This document shows, piece after piece, positions 1 to 10,540 of a DNA stretch of 64,000 nucleotides (the stretch's first letter is position 1; each line of letters opens with the position of its first letter). The notes under the pieces were generated by a model. It was not told the DNA's origin and ran no database searches. It was given only the letters and a program-made list of their open reading frames with translations. The translations under genes and the position numbers were made by a program. Source of the DNA: Nocardia carnea NBRC 14403. GTDB taxonomy: Bacteria > Actinomycetota > Actinomycetes > Mycobacteriales > Mycobacteriaceae. The stretch spans positions 1 through 64,000 of the forward strand of contig NZ_BAFV01000072.1 of assembly GCF_000308515.1 (NCBI RefSeq), read 5' to 3'.

Positions 1-2207
1 GGCGCCTGCGGCCCAGGATGTTTCGGGCCCGACTGCGGCCGCGGAGTAGCGGGAGGCTTCGACAGCGCCGCCGCCCCCGGCCCGACGCGATCGGTCCGGG
101 CGGGCCCCTGCGGGCCACCCGGCGGCTGCGCCGGCCGGCCGGCCTTGCGCACCTGGTTCATATCGATCCGTGCGGTCGCGTCGGGATCCGGCTTCTGCGC
201 CGGCATCGCAACGGTGCGCGCCTCTTCCGGCCGCTGCTGCCGCGGGATGACGACCGTCCGCGCCTCCCCGTTATCCGAGCCCGGCCCGGACTCGTCGGAT
301 GTATCTGCCGGGCCTTCCGCATCCGAATCGCCCGCGTCGGCCTCGGCAGCCGCGGCGCGGTCGGCCTCGCCGCCTCCCGCTGCGGCGCCGGCTTCCGAAT
401 CGCCCGCAACTACACCGCCGGACGCCTGCTGGTCATCCGCCTGTTCGGGGGCACGGCCCGCAGCACCGGGCTCCTTCTCGGTACCCGCTTCCGATTCGCC
501 GGAACCGGTCACCGGAGGCGCCGCCGCGTCCTGCTCGCCCTCCGCTTCCGGAGCACGGGCCGCGTCGCCGGACTGCGCAGCGGCGTCCATCTCCGTGGTC
601 TCGGAGCCACCTCCGCCGACCGGCCGCGCCGCATCGCCCTTTCCGGCAACCGGCGCCGCCGACCCCTCCACACCATTCGCCCGGCCCTCGGCGCTCGTCT
701 CCGACGCCGCGGCTGCTGTATGTCCCGCGCGTTGCTTGCCGCCGGCCGGGTCCGGCGAACTCCCGGCCCCGCTGGGCTCGGCCCCGGTACCCGCTTCCGA
801 TGTGCCGGAACTGTCCCCCTCGGTCACCTCTTCCCCGCCGCCGGGCTGCCCCGTCGGACCGCCCGCGCCTGCGGGGGCATTCCCGGCGCTGGACGTCCCC
901 GCGGCGCCCGCCGCCACTGCGGCGCCACCGACAGCGGTTGCGGCACGGCCGGAGCCGGCCACCTTCTTCAAGTCTTCGGTCGGTGCTGCCGACTCGGAAT
1001 CGGCGTCGGCATCGTCGGCTGCCCCGGCCGGCCCGTCGACCGCGCCGCCGGACCCACCGGCCGACCCGGCCGATCCTCCGACCGGATCGCCCTCACCCGC
1101 CACGGCCGGCGGATCATCCGCTTCGTTCGCAGCGGCCGATTCCGGATCGCCCCCGTCTCCGGCACCCGAGGTATCAGGGGCCTGGCCGGCGACCGTGCCT
1201 GTCGAATCATCTACCCGAGCCGGTTCCGGCTCCGCGGTATCGGAGCCGGCGGCACCTTCCAGCGCATCGGACGGCCGGCCGGAATCCGCGCGACCGTCCG
1301 CGTCGTTTGCAGCCGCATCCGGCAGTCCGCCTGCTGCTCCTGATTGCGCAGGACCGCTCACCGATTCGGCGGAAGTCTCCGGCGCGTCGGCGCCGACGGG
1401 TTTCTCGGCGCCGGATACCACAGGCCCCTTGCCGGCAGGTGTGCCCGCTGCTGCCGGATCGGCACTACCGGTTTCCGCGGAGGCGTCCGTACCGGATGCT
1501 TCGCCGGAAGCATCCCCACCCGATCCTGCTGAACCGCCGGCTGTCGAGGTTCCACGGTCGTCGGCCGGCCGATCAGCTTTCCCTGGCTGATCATCTGTCT
1601 GGTCGGAGGTCTCCGTATCAGTGGGAGCGGATTCCTTGCCGGATCCCTCACCTTGCTCCGTTGTCGACTCCGACTCACCCGCCGCGGGACCACTGTCTGC
1701 CGGCCCGCCGCTCGAATCCTTCTTCCGGTCCGCCTGCGGCGGACCGCTCTCCTCGGCCGAACTCGCGGGTTCCGGGGAAACAGTTGTCCGCTCGGTCTTT
1801 ACATCCGACCCGTCTGCGCCCTCTCCCGGCCCTGGTTCATCGCCTTCCGCAGACGCCGGAGATCCGCTGGCGCCCGCCGCGGAACCGGCTCGCCCCGCGG
1901 ACGAGGTCCGGATGGCCTCCGTCTCGGCATCACCTTCTGGTGCCGCGCCCGCGGCTTCGTCGTCCTCCGAGCCGCCGGCCGACGCCCGCGGAAGGGCCTC
2001 GGTGGGGGCGTTGCTCTCCCCGGGGGCGGGTTCGTCGCCCGGACCGGTATCGCTTCCTCGACCGAGCGGCCGGCTGATACGGGAGGTCACCGCATCGGCT
2101 GCCTGCGACGGCTGCGTTCCGGTGTCCGTGGCGTCCGGCGTCGCGGTGGGCGAGCCGGGGCCGGATTCGGAGCGCGTCGGTTTCTCGTCGTCGGTCGGGT
2201 GCGGCAC
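1..2207 (-). CDS. Partial acidic, low-complexity Ala/Gly/Ser/Asp/Glu-rich protein (3' end outside window)
   Basis: The minus strand is open from a GTG at 2207 to the window edge (735 codons, no stop). A GAGGGG ribosome site lies 5 bases upstream of that GTG. Roughly the first 600 residues are disordered and acidic, rich in Ala, Gly, Ser, Pro, Asp and Glu, with no recognisable domain. Near residues 655-735 the composition turns basic and Pro-rich, with the short motifs ARTVVIPRQQ and DATARIDMNQVRKA, which looks like a linker before a folded domain or membrane segment beyond the edge. Long plus-strand frames over the same DNA read as Arg/Pro/Ser-rich antisense and are not genes. The protein is divergent from the DUF3151 gene. 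Function is unknown; a cell-envelope or regulatory membrane protein is only a guess. Confidence 0.7.
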   Translation of the reverse strand, partial: MPHPTDDEKPTRSESGPGSPTATPDATDTGTQPSQAADAVTSRISRPLGRGSDTGPGDEPAPGESNAPTEALPRASAGGSEDDEAAGAAPEGDAETEAIRTSSAGRAGSAAGASGSPASAEGDEPGPGEGADGSDVKTERTTVSPEPASSAEESGPPQADRKKDSSGGPADSGPAAGESESTTEQGEGSGKESAPTDTETSDQTDDQPGKADRPADDRGTSTAGGSAGSGGDASGEASGTDASAETGSADPAAAGTPAGKGPVVSGAEKPVGADAPETSAESVSGPAQSGAAGGLPDAAANDADGRADSGRPSDALEGAAGSDTAEPEPARVDDSTGTVAGQAPDTSGAGDGGDPESAAANEADDPPAVAGEGDPVGGSAGSAGGSGGAVDGPAGAADDADADSESAAPTEDLKKVAGSGRAATAVGGAAVAAGAAGTSSAGNAPAGAGGPTGQPGGGEEVTEGDSSGTSEAGTGAEPSGAGSSPDPAGGKQRAGHTAAAASETSAEGRANGVEGSAAPVAGKGDAARPVGGGGSETTEMDAAAQSGDAARAPEAEGEQDAAAPPVTGSGESEAGTEKEPGAAGRAPEQADDQQASGGVVAGDSEAGAAAGGGEADRAAAAEADAGDSDAEGPADTSDESGPGSDNGEARTVVIPRQQRPEEARTVAMPAQKPDPDATARIDMNQVRKAGRPAQPPGGPQGPARTDRVGPGAAALSKPPATPRPQSGPKHPGPQA

Positions 2208-2285
2208 CTGTACCCCTCGTTGCTGGCAAACAGAAAATGTGACGTAGAAGGCCAGCCTATCGAGCATTCCCGACGGCCGTGCACA

Positions 2286-2738
2286 ATGAACCGCATGACC
2301 TCGTTCGGTGATCTGCTCGGACCGCAACCTGTACTCCTCCCTGAACTGCACGATGCGGAAGACGCGCTCGACGCGGGCGCCGATCCGGTGCAGGTGGCCG
2401 CGGAGAATCCGGCCGCTTCGATCGCTTGGGCGGCGCTGGCCGAGGCCGCCCTGGAGCGTGCCGCCGACGCGGCGGAACCGATCAATCACGATGTCGTCGC
2501 CGGCTACGCATTCGCCCGCACCGGCTACCACCGTGGGTTGGACCTGCTGCGCCGCAACGGCTGGAAGGGTTTCGGCCCGGTGCCGTGGGAGCACGAACCC
2601 AATCGCGGTTTCCTGCGCAGCGTGGGCGCCCTGGCGAAGGCGGCGCGGGCCGTCGGTGAAACCGACGAGTACGCCCGCTGCCTGGATCTGCTCGAGGATT
2701 GTGATCCGCGAGCGGCCGGGGAACTCGGTCTGGACTGA
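2286..2738 (+). CDS. DUF3151 family protein
   Basis: This cytoplasmic protein of 147-150 residues matches the actinobacterial DUF3151 family (Rv0360c-like) in length and in features such as the central GYAFARTGYHRGLD segment and the following RRNGWKGFGPVPWEHEPNRG stretch. There is no signal peptide or membrane segment. Two ATG starts are possible, 2286 and 2295, and neither has an obvious strong ribosome site. It sits 15 bases before the FUSC-like gene, so the two may be co-transcribed. The biochemical function of the family is not established. Confidence 0.85.
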   Translation: MNRMTSFGDLLGPQPVLLPELHDAEDALDAGADPVQVAAENPAASIAWAALAEAALERAADAAEPINHDVVAGYAFARTGYHRGLDLLRRNGWKGFGPVPWEHEPNRGFLRSVGALAKAARAVGETDEYARCLDLLEDCDPRAAGELGLD

Positions 2739-2753
2739 TACGTTCCCGCGCCC

Positions 2754-3902
2754 GTGAGCCACCCCACCTCTCGAATGTCCCGAGCCCGGGACCGGGGCAC
2801 CGAACGCCTGCGGCGTTCGTGGACCCGGTTGCGTCTGTCGGCGGTTCCGATCCTGCAGTGCTCGGTGGCCGCGGCCCTGGCCTGGTTCCTGGCCAAGGAT
2901 GTGGTCGGCCACCCGCTGCCGTTCTTCGCACCCATGGCCGCGATCGTCTCGATCGGTACCGCTTTCGGGGCGCGGTTGCGGCGTTCGCTCGAGCTCGTGG
3001 TGGGGGTGGCGCTCGGGATCGGGGTCGGCGATCTGTTCATTTCCCAGGTCGGTACCGGGGTGTGGCAGATCGCGCTGGTGGTGGCTGCGGCCATGGCGCT
3101 GGCGATCTTCCTGGACGGTGGGCCCATCATCGGTATCCAGGCGTCCGGTTCGGCCGTACTGGTAGCTACGTTGATGCCGCCCGAGTCGGGTGCGGGTCTG
3201 TCGCGGATGGTCGATGCCCTGATCGGCGGTCTGGTGGGTGTGGTGGTGGTCGCCGCGCTACCGCTTCATCCGGTACGCCGGGCGCGGGAGCAGGCGGCGG
3301 CGATTCTCGGAGTGGTGGGCAAATCGCTCACCGATTGCGGACAGGGACTACTGGAGCAGGATCCGGGCAAGATTCGTGAAGCGCTCAGCGCGGTCCGCGC
3401 CACCCAGCAGCAATTGGATTCGCTGCGCAAATCGCTGGAGGGCGGGCGTGAGGTCATCCGCATCTCCCCGCTCTATTGGAATTCCCGGGGCCGGCTGGAG
3501 CGATTACGCGCGGCGGCCGATCCCCTCGACAACGCGGTCCGCAACACCCGGGTACTGCTGCGGCGTTCGCTGACCTTGGTGCGCGACGACGAAATCCTCA
3601 ATCCCGGACTGATCGACGAGGTCGAGCGGCTGGCGGAGGCGGTCGATGTGGTCCGGCGGATGGTGCTGGCCGATCGTGGCGAACAGCCGGACCGGGCCGA
3701 AGCGGCGCGGGCCTTGCGGTCGGTGGCCAAACAGGCCCGGCCGGAACTGGTTGCGGGCGCGGGATTGTCGTCGCATGTGGTTTTCGCGCAGATCCGGTCC
3801 ACTCTGGTGGATCTCATGCAGGTCTGCGGGGTGCAGCGGATTTCGGCGATGGCGCTGCTGCCTCCGACGGTGCCCAACCCGTATGTCACGCCACAGAATT
3901 GA
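2754..3902 (+). CDS. FUSC-family (aromatic acid exporter-like) membrane protein
   Basis: The 382-residue protein has a basic N-terminus, then about six hydrophobic segments within residues 25-175, then a long charged, mostly helical soluble part. This is the half-size arrangement of FUSC / aromatic acid exporter proteins. Early motifs include PFFAPMAAIVSIG and GGPIIGIQASGSA in the membrane part. The GTG start at 2754 follows the DUF3151 gene by 15 bases. The likely role is efflux of an organic anion at the cytoplasmic membrane. The substrate cannot be read from the sequence. Confidence 0.8.
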   Translation: MSHPTSRMSRARDRGTERLRRSWTRLRLSAVPILQCSVAAALAWFLAKDVVGHPLPFFAPMAAIVSIGTAFGARLRRSLELVVGVALGIGVGDLFISQVGTGVWQIALVVAAAMALAIFLDGGPIIGIQASGSAVLVATLMPPESGAGLSRMVDALIGGLVGVVVVAALPLHPVRRAREQAAAILGVVGKSLTDCGQGLLEQDPGKIREALSAVRATQQQLDSLRKSLEGGREVIRISPLYWNSRGRLERLRAAADPLDNAVRNTRVLLRRSLTLVRDDEILNPGLIDEVERLAEAVDVVRRMVLADRGEQPDRAEAARALRSVAKQARPELVAGAGLSSHVVFAQIRSTLVDLMQVCGVQRISAMALLPPTVPNPYVTPQN

Positions 3903-4172
3903 GTGCGGTTCGGCGCCGCTACGCGGACCGGTCGCACAGGAGCACCGGTTTTCCGCGTAGTGGACTACCCGTTACTGTGCGCGGGGTCGTGAACTAATGT
4001 GAAACATGACCGAATCGGTTATGCCGGTACGGTCGGGACCCCACCCGCACGCCGCGTTGCCGACGGACGGCGCTGCCGCGCGCCGCACGTTTCGGATACC
4101 CGGACCGGCTCCGGGCGGGGTATCCGGGCCCGTCCGGCCGGAGCCGCGCCGGGCGGGCCCAGCTCATTCGGG

Positions 4173-4952
4173 CTACGCCCAGAACCGGGTCAGATATCCG
4201 CCGTACCGGGACCACTGTTCCGATACACCGGAAAAGTCGTACAGCGTGTAGACGGCGTCGAAGAACACCTGGTTGATCGCGGGGGTGAACAACAGGGCGA
4301 ACAGGATGAGCATGCCGAACGGTTTGAACTGGTCCAGGCCGCGCCGGGTCTGGTAGCTCAGCGAGGGTTCCACGATCCCGTATCCGTCGAGACCGGGGAT
4401 CGGCAGCAGATTCAGCAGCGTCGCCGTCACCTGGAGAAACGCCAGAAAGCTCAGTCCGAACCAGAACGCCGGATTATCCTGCGCGCTGCCGAACAGCCCC
4501 ACGATCAGCAGCAGCACCACCGCGCACAGTGCGTTCACCGCCGGACCCGCGGCGCTGATCAGCCGCTGGGTTCGCGGCGGCACCTGATGGGCATGGATGT
4601 ACACGGCTCCGCCGGGCAGCCCGATACCGCCGAGCGCGATGAACACCATCGGCAGCACGATCGACAGCAGCGGATGACTGTATTTGAGCGGGTTCAGCGT
4701 CAGATACCCGCGCAGTTCGACCTCGCGGTCACCGGCCCGCCAGGCGAGATAGGCATGGGCGAATTCGTGCAGGCATAAACTCACCACCCAGCCGAAAACG
4801 ACCAGCACGAAAACACCGGCCTTCGCCCAGGCCGAATCCAGTTCCGCGTTCCAGGCGAGCACACCGCCGGCCACCGCCAGCAGCAGCACCAGCAGGAAAA
4901 CCGGGCTGGGCCGTATCGCACCCCGGCGCAGCGCCGTGACACCGCCGCTCAC
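4173..4952 (-). CDS. M50 family (site-2-type) membrane zinc metalloprotease, Rv0359-like
   Basis: The protein has several membrane segments. It carries the HEFAH zinc motif (HExxH) inside the second segment and a second-site motif LLPIPGLDGYG, in which the Asp is expected to complete the zinc site. This is the compact, PDZ-less S2P architecture. The frame is open up to 5120, but that would overlap the upstream gene. GTG starts at 5006 and 4952 are both possible. I chose 4952 because it gives 259 residues and begins just before the conserved hydrophobic start of the fold. It lies downstream of the Rv0358-like gene on the same strand, as in mycobacteria. Its substrate is unknown. Confidence 0.85.
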   Translation of the reverse strand: MSGGVTALRRGAIRPSPVFLLVLLLAVAGGVLAWNAELDSAWAKAGVFVLVVFGWVVSLCLHEFAHAYLAWRAGDREVELRGYLTLNPLKYSHPLLSIVLPMVFIALGGIGLPGGAVYIHAHQVPPRTQRLISAAGPAVNALCAVVLLLIVGLFGSAQDNPAFWFGLSFLAFLQVTATLLNLLPIPGLDGYGIVEPSLSYQTRRGLDQFKPFGMLILFALLFTPAINQVFFDAVYTLYDFSGVSEQWSRYGGYLTRFWA

Positions 4953-5046
4953 GGCTGCACCGCGGTAGATACCGGAACCGCTGCCGGTCTGCAGCGAAGA
5001 AAACACTCGATCGGCGCCGCGACCGGCAAGCCCGTACCCGGGCGGT

Positions 5047-5706
5047 TCATCGGACCAGTAACCAGGGCTCGTGGTGGCGGTAGAAACTCGACCGCGGCAC
5101 CGTCCGGTCGCTCTGCACACCGTCGCGATTGATCACGGCGGCGGGCGTACCGAGCTGGGCCGCGCGCCCCGCGATCCAGCGCCGGCGCCGGAAACGCCGG
5201 GGCACACCGGCCCGCACTCCCGGTAGCTCGAGGGTCGGAGACACGACCATCGCCCGGACCTCGCCGGAGAACAGCCGCGTTTCGTCCACGTAGGCCTCAC
5301 CGGTCAGCGGCGTTCCGTTCACACCGGTGATCTTGGCCCGGCCCACCAGCACCGTGCCGGTGTCGTCCCGGATCAGCGGCACCTCGGTTGCCCGTCCCTC
5401 CAGCGCGCGGCGCGCCGCGGCGCTTCCGGTGCCGAGTTGATAGGCCCGCGCGCCATAGGTGTGGTCCGGGGGCACATACCCCACCTCCACGTGCAGACGT
5501 TCGGTCCGCATCAGATGGGTGAGGACCGCCGCCAGCGCGGCATCGTCACCGAGCACGATCAACCGCGGCAAACTATCCGCCGCCAGCACCGGCAACAGCT
5601 CGTCGATCAGCGCGGTATCGGGAACAGCCGTGGTTTGGCTGGTGGGCTGGGCGGCGAGCGCAATGGGCACCGGAGCATCGGCACAGCGGAGAACATGGGT
5701 ACTCAA
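5047..5706 (-). CDS. Conserved hypothetical protein, Rv0358-like
   Basis: The 219-residue soluble protein has an alpha/beta-looking first half (VLRCADAPVPIALAAQ, then LPRLIVLGDDAALAAVL) and an Arg-rich C-terminal part. The TTG start at 5706 is preferred because GAGGAGG lies 10 bases upstream; the open frame extends further but without coding character. The order purA (divergent), this gene, M50 protease matches mycobacteria. No catalytic motif is recognisable. The constant pairing with the protease suggests a shared pathway, but this is inference. Confidence 0.8.
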   Translation of the reverse strand: MSTHVLRCADAPVPIALAAQPTSQTTAVPDTALIDELLPVLAADSLPRLIVLGDDAALAAVLTHLMRTERLHVEVGYVPPDHTYGARAYQLGTGSAAARRALEGRATEVPLIRDDTGTVLVGRAKITGVNGTPLTGEAYVDETRLFSGEVRAMVVSPTLELPGVRAGVPRRFRRRRWIAGRAAQLGTPAAVINRDGVQSDRTVPRSSFYRHHEPWLLVR

Positions 5707-5907
5707 ACGCCCAACACCCTCCTCGGACCGGTCACCCACAAGTGTAGAGGGTGCACCGTGCCGACTCGCACAACGGGCCTGGTACAACGGCCGTTCCCGG
5801 CGTCCTCCGGTGCCTCGAGTAGACTGTGCTCCCGGCTTCCTCCCCGTTACGGCAGGTAGCTGCAGCACGAGGTGCGTGTTGCGCGTCGACCCGTAGGAGA
5901 CACGACC

Positions 5908-7197
<1,290 letters not shown>

Positions 7198-7413
7198 GGG
7201 CCGGCGCTCGGGGAGCCACGCGACACGGTCGACACCGGATCGTGGGGAGGCACCGATCGACCGGAACTCGCGGGACGGACTTCTGTCCGGCGGCTACGTT
7301 TTTCCTGTGAGGGCAAACCGGCGTTGTGGACTGTGGGTTGCGGCGAGAGCCGCACCGGACAGGCCCGCACCCGGTGGGTTCGAGGGGAACTCGGGCGGGG
7401 TGATCGGGGCGGT

Positions 7414-8529
7414 TCAGCGTGCGGCTTGGAAGGCGAGGACAGTTGTTCCGATGCGGATCGCGTCGCCGTCGGCGAGCAGCGCGGTATCTATCGGCTGCTC
7501 GTTGACGTAGACCCCGTTTGCCGAATCCAGGTCTTCGATCAGCAGCCCGGCCCGGCCCAGTTTGATCTGGGCGTGATAGCGGCTGGCCTTCGGGTCGTCG
7601 AGAATCAGATCGTTATCGGTCATCCGGCCGATCTTGAAACCGCCGTGGGCGACCAGCACCAGCCGGCCGTCCGGTAACCGCAGCTGCCCGCTGCGTACCG
7701 AGCGCGGCACCTCGGTGACCGTATCGGTCATCGCCGCGGCCATCCGCTCGGCAGTTTTGAACTCCACGGTGGTCAACGGCTCCTGCCGCAACACCCGGCG
7801 CTCCAGTTCGACCAGGGCGGGGCCTGGGTCGATCCCGAGTTCCTCGGCCAGCACCGAACGCACCCGCCGGCACGCCTCGAGCGCGTCGGCATGCCGTTCG
7901 GAGAGGTAGAGCGCGGTGATGAGCTGCCCCCACAGTGGTTCGCGCAGTGGGTGTTCATTGGTCAGCGCGACCAGTTCACCGATCACCGCGGTGGCCCGGC
8001 CGCAGGCGATCTCCGCGTCGAAGCGCGCCGAAACCGCCAGCAGCCGTTCTTCTTCCATCGCGGTGGCGAAACTGTCCGCGAATGCCAGACCGGCCAGATC
8101 CGAGAGCGCGCGGCCGTCCCACTCCCGCAGTGCGGTGGTGAACAACCGCGACGCCGATGCGTGATCGCCGGCGCCCGCGGCACGATTACCTGCGTCCCGG
8201 GCCGCCTCGAACCGGCCGAGATCGCAGGCGTCGTCGGCGATCTCGAGCCGGTACCCGGCGGATTCCGTGCGCAATACCGCGGCCGGGTCCACCCCCGAAT
8301 TCCGCAATGCCTTGCGGATATTGGAGACGAATACCTGCAGGCTCGCGGCGTAGGCGTCCGGCGGCGCCTCGTTCCAGACCATATCGGCCAAGGTTGCCGA
8401 GGCCACCGCACGACGCCGGTTCACCGCGAGCGCGGCCAGCAGCGCTCGCGGTTTGGGCCCGCCGACGGCGACCGGTTCATCGCCGACCGATAGTCGAACG
8501 GGCCCCAGCACACGAAGATCCAGCATCAT
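7414..8529 (-). CDS. EmbR-like transcriptional regulator (SARP winged helix + BTAD + FHA)
   Basis: The 371-residue protein shows three parts: an OmpR-type winged helix (about residues 1-95, LRVLGPVRLSV to SAGYRLEI), a bacterial transcriptional activation/TPR region (about 100-245, including ALEACRRVRSVLAEELGIDPGP), and a C-terminal FHA domain (about 285-365) with the expected GR, S-x-x-H and N-G motifs (KIGRMTDND, ASRYHAQI, DSANGVYVNE). This is the EmbR architecture, in which FHA binds phosphothreonine from Ser/Thr kinases and the winged helix activates targets. Known EmbR controls arabinosyltransferase genes, but none are nearby, so the target is unknown. It follows fba by 24 bases on the same strand. 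Confidence 0.9.
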   Translation of the reverse strand: MMLDLRVLGPVRLSVGDEPVAVGGPKPRALLAALAVNRRRAVASATLADMVWNEAPPDAYAASLQVFVSNIRKALRNSGVDPAAVLRTESAGYRLEIADDACDLGRFEAARDAGNRAAGAGDHASASRLFTTALREWDGRALSDLAGLAFADSFATAMEEERLLAVSARFDAEIACGRATAVIGELVALTNEHPLREPLWGQLITALYLSERHADALEACRRVRSVLAEELGIDPGPALVELERRVLRQEPLTTVEFKTAERMAAAMTDTVTEVPRSVRSGQLRLPDGRLVLVAHGGFKIGRMTDNDLILDDPKASRYHAQIKLGRAGLLIEDLDSANGVYVNEQPIDTALLADGDAIRIGTTVLAFQAAR

Positions 8530-8553
8530 CTCGCAGTGGGCGCTACGGCGCGA

Positions 8554-9588
8554 TCAGGCACTGATCGAACGTCCCGCGGAGTGCAGATCCTCGCAGGCCT
8601 GCACCACTCGGGCCGCCATCGAGAGCTCGGCCTTCTTCAGGTAGCTGCGCGGGTCGTAGGTCTTCTTGTTGCCGACCTCGCCGTCGATCTTCAGCACACC
8701 GTCGTAGTTGCTGAACATATGGGCGGCGATGGGCCGGGTGAAGGCGTACTGGGTATCGGTATCGACGTTCATCTTCACCACGCCGTAGCGCAGCGAATCG
8801 TCGATCTCCGATTTCAGCGAGCCGGAACCACCGTGGAAGACGAAATCGAAAGGCTGCGCGTCGGCGCCCAGGCCCAGTTTGGCGGCGGCGACCTTCTGCC
8901 CCTCGGCCAGCACCTCGGGCTTGAGCACCACGTTGCCGGGCTTGTAGACGCCGTGCACATTGCCGAAGGTGGCGGCGAGCAGGTATTTGCCCTTGTCACC
9001 GGCACCGAGCGCGTCGATGGTCTTCTCGAAATCGGCGGGCGAGGTGTAGAGCTTCTCGTTGATCTCGGCCTCGACACCGTCCTCTTCACCGCCGACGACG
9101 CCGATCTCGACCTCGAGGATGATCCGGGCGGCGGTCGCGGCGGCCAGCAGCTCCTGGGCGATGGTCAGGTTCTCGTCGATCGGAACCGCGGAACCATCCC
9201 ACATATGCGACTGGAACAGCGGATTCTTACCCGCGTTCACCCGCTCCTGAGAGATGGCCAGCAGCGGGCGGACGAAACCGTCCAGCTTGTCCTTGGGGCA
9301 GTGATCGGTATGCAGCGCAATGGTGACGCCGTACTTCTCGGCCACCACATGCGCGAACTCGGCCAGCGCGACAGCACCGGTGACCATATCCTTCACACCC
9401 TGGCCGGAACCGAATTCCGCGCCACCGGTGGAGAATTGGATGATCCCGTCACTGCCCGCCTCGGCGAAACCCTTGATCGCCGCGTTGATCGTCTCCGACG
9501 ATGTGCAGTTGATGGCCGGGAAGGCAAACGAGTTCGCCTTGGCCTGACCGAGCATTTCGGCGTAGACCTCCGGAGTCGCGATCGGCAC
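8554..9588 (-). CDS. fba: Fructose-bisphosphate aldolase, class II
   Basis: This zinc-dependent aldolase interconverts fructose 1,6-bisphosphate with glyceraldehyde-3-phosphate and dihydroxyacetone phosphate. The 344-residue product is the usual actinobacterial length and has the motifs FPAINCTSSE, QFSTGGAEFGSG, LHTDHCPKDKLD (zinc and base residues), EIEIGVVGGEEDG, FHGGSGS and KMNVDTDTQYA. The GTG at 9588 is chosen because GAGGTC precedes it by 6 bases and the protein then begins with the conserved PIATPEVYAEML. The preceding 17 in-frame residues are not family-like. A SARP/FHA regulator gene follows in the same orientation. Confidence 0.97.
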   Translation of the reverse strand: MPIATPEVYAEMLGQAKANSFAFPAINCTSSETINAAIKGFAEAGSDGIIQFSTGGAEFGSGQGVKDMVTGAVALAEFAHVVAEKYGVTIALHTDHCPKDKLDGFVRPLLAISQERVNAGKNPLFQSHMWDGSAVPIDENLTIAQELLAAATAARIILEVEIGVVGGEEDGVEAEINEKLYTSPADFEKTIDALGAGDKGKYLLAATFGNVHGVYKPGNVVLKPEVLAEGQKVAAAKLGLGADAQPFDFVFHGGSGSLKSEIDDSLRYGVVKMNVDTDTQYAFTRPIAAHMFSNYDGVLKIDGEVGNKKTYDPRSYLKKAELSMAARVVQACEDLHSAGRSISA

Positions 9589-9730
9589 TGTGAAGACCTC
9601 CGTGTAGTGCGGCAGACGGGATTGTCTGTTTCTGCACATACCCTAAGGCAGACGGATTCCATCCGGTATAAGGGGATTGTTTGCGCTGCTGCACCCTGCG
9701 GGCGCGGCACCAACCGGTACTGTGGGCCGG

Positions 9731-10540
9731 GTGATTGCGCTGGCAGCTACCGACGCGGTGACGAGCAATCTGGCTCTGACCGAACTGCTCGACCCGATGC
9801 ACTTGTTGACCGAAACCTGGCTGAAGAACGCGGTGCTACCGGCCATCCTGGTAATCGTCTTCATCGAAACGGGGCTGCTGTTCCCCCTGCTGCCCGGCGA
9901 TTCGCTGCTGTTCACCGGTGGTCTGCTGGCCGCCCAGGAGAATCCCCCGGTTTCGATCTGGGTCCTGCTTCCCGCGGTCACGTTCATCGCCTTCGCCGGC
10001 GACCAGTGCGGTTACTGGATCGGCCGGGCCATCGGTCCGGCGCTGTTCAACAAAGAGGACACCCGCTTCTTCAAGAAGAGCTATGTGACCGAAACGCACG
10101 AATTCTTCGAAAAACACGGCCCCAAAACGATCATCCTCGCCCGTTTCGTCCCGATCGTGCGGACCTTCATGCCCGTACTCGCCGGGGTGTCGAAGATGAG
10201 CTATCGGCGTTATGTCGCCTTCGATATCGTCGGCGCCGTCGCCTGGGGCGGCGGAGTGACCGTGCTCGGATATTTCCTGGGCAATGTGGCCTTCATCCGC
10301 GACCACGTCGAAGGTATCTTCCTGCTCATCGTCTTCGTCTCGATCCTGCCGGGTATCAGCGCGGTGGCCAAGAAGCTGCGCAACCGCAAACCCGAGGTTG
10401 TGCCGGTCGGCGACCACGGCCTGATCTCCACCGCCGAGCTGCCGGCCGTGGACCCGACGGACCGGGTCACCAGGACCATGCCCCTGCCGGTTGTGCCGAA
10501 CCACGCGACGGCCGGCACGAACGAGATGTCCGTCCGGTAA
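9731..10540 (+). CDS. DedA family membrane protein (first of two)
   Basis: This is a DedA/SNARE-associated integral membrane protein. Diagnostic elements are an amphipathic early segment with FIETGLLFPLLPGDSLLF, and the FVPIVRTFMPVLAGVSKMSYRRY region, which contains the conserved Arg pair typical of DedA. About five membrane segments are followed by a 60-residue cytoplasmic tail. The GTG at 9731 gives 269 residues; a TTG at 9677 behind AGGGGA is an alternative start. Known DedA proteins act in lipid-carrier recycling and membrane homeostasis. The next gene encodes a paralogue and starts immediately after the stop. Confidence 0.85.
   Translation: MIALAATDAVTSNLALTELLDPMHLLTETWLKNAVLPAILVIVFIETGLLFPLLPGDSLLFTGGLLAAQENPPVSIWVLLPAVTFIAFAGDQCGYWIGRAIGPALFNKEDTRFFKKSYVTETHEFFEKHGPKTIILARFVPIVRTFMPVLAGVSKMSYRRYVAFDIVGAVAWGGGVTVLGYFLGNVAFIRDHVEGIFLLIVFVSILPGISAVAKKLRNRKPEVVPVGDHGLISTAELPAVDPTDRVTRTMPLPVVPNHATAGTNEMSVR

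Noticed and set aside
18..2247. Long plus-strand open frames (up to 592 codons)
   Set aside because: They read as Arg/Pro/Ser-rich sequence and are antisense to a minus-strand frame with a ribosome site and consistent third-position GC bias.
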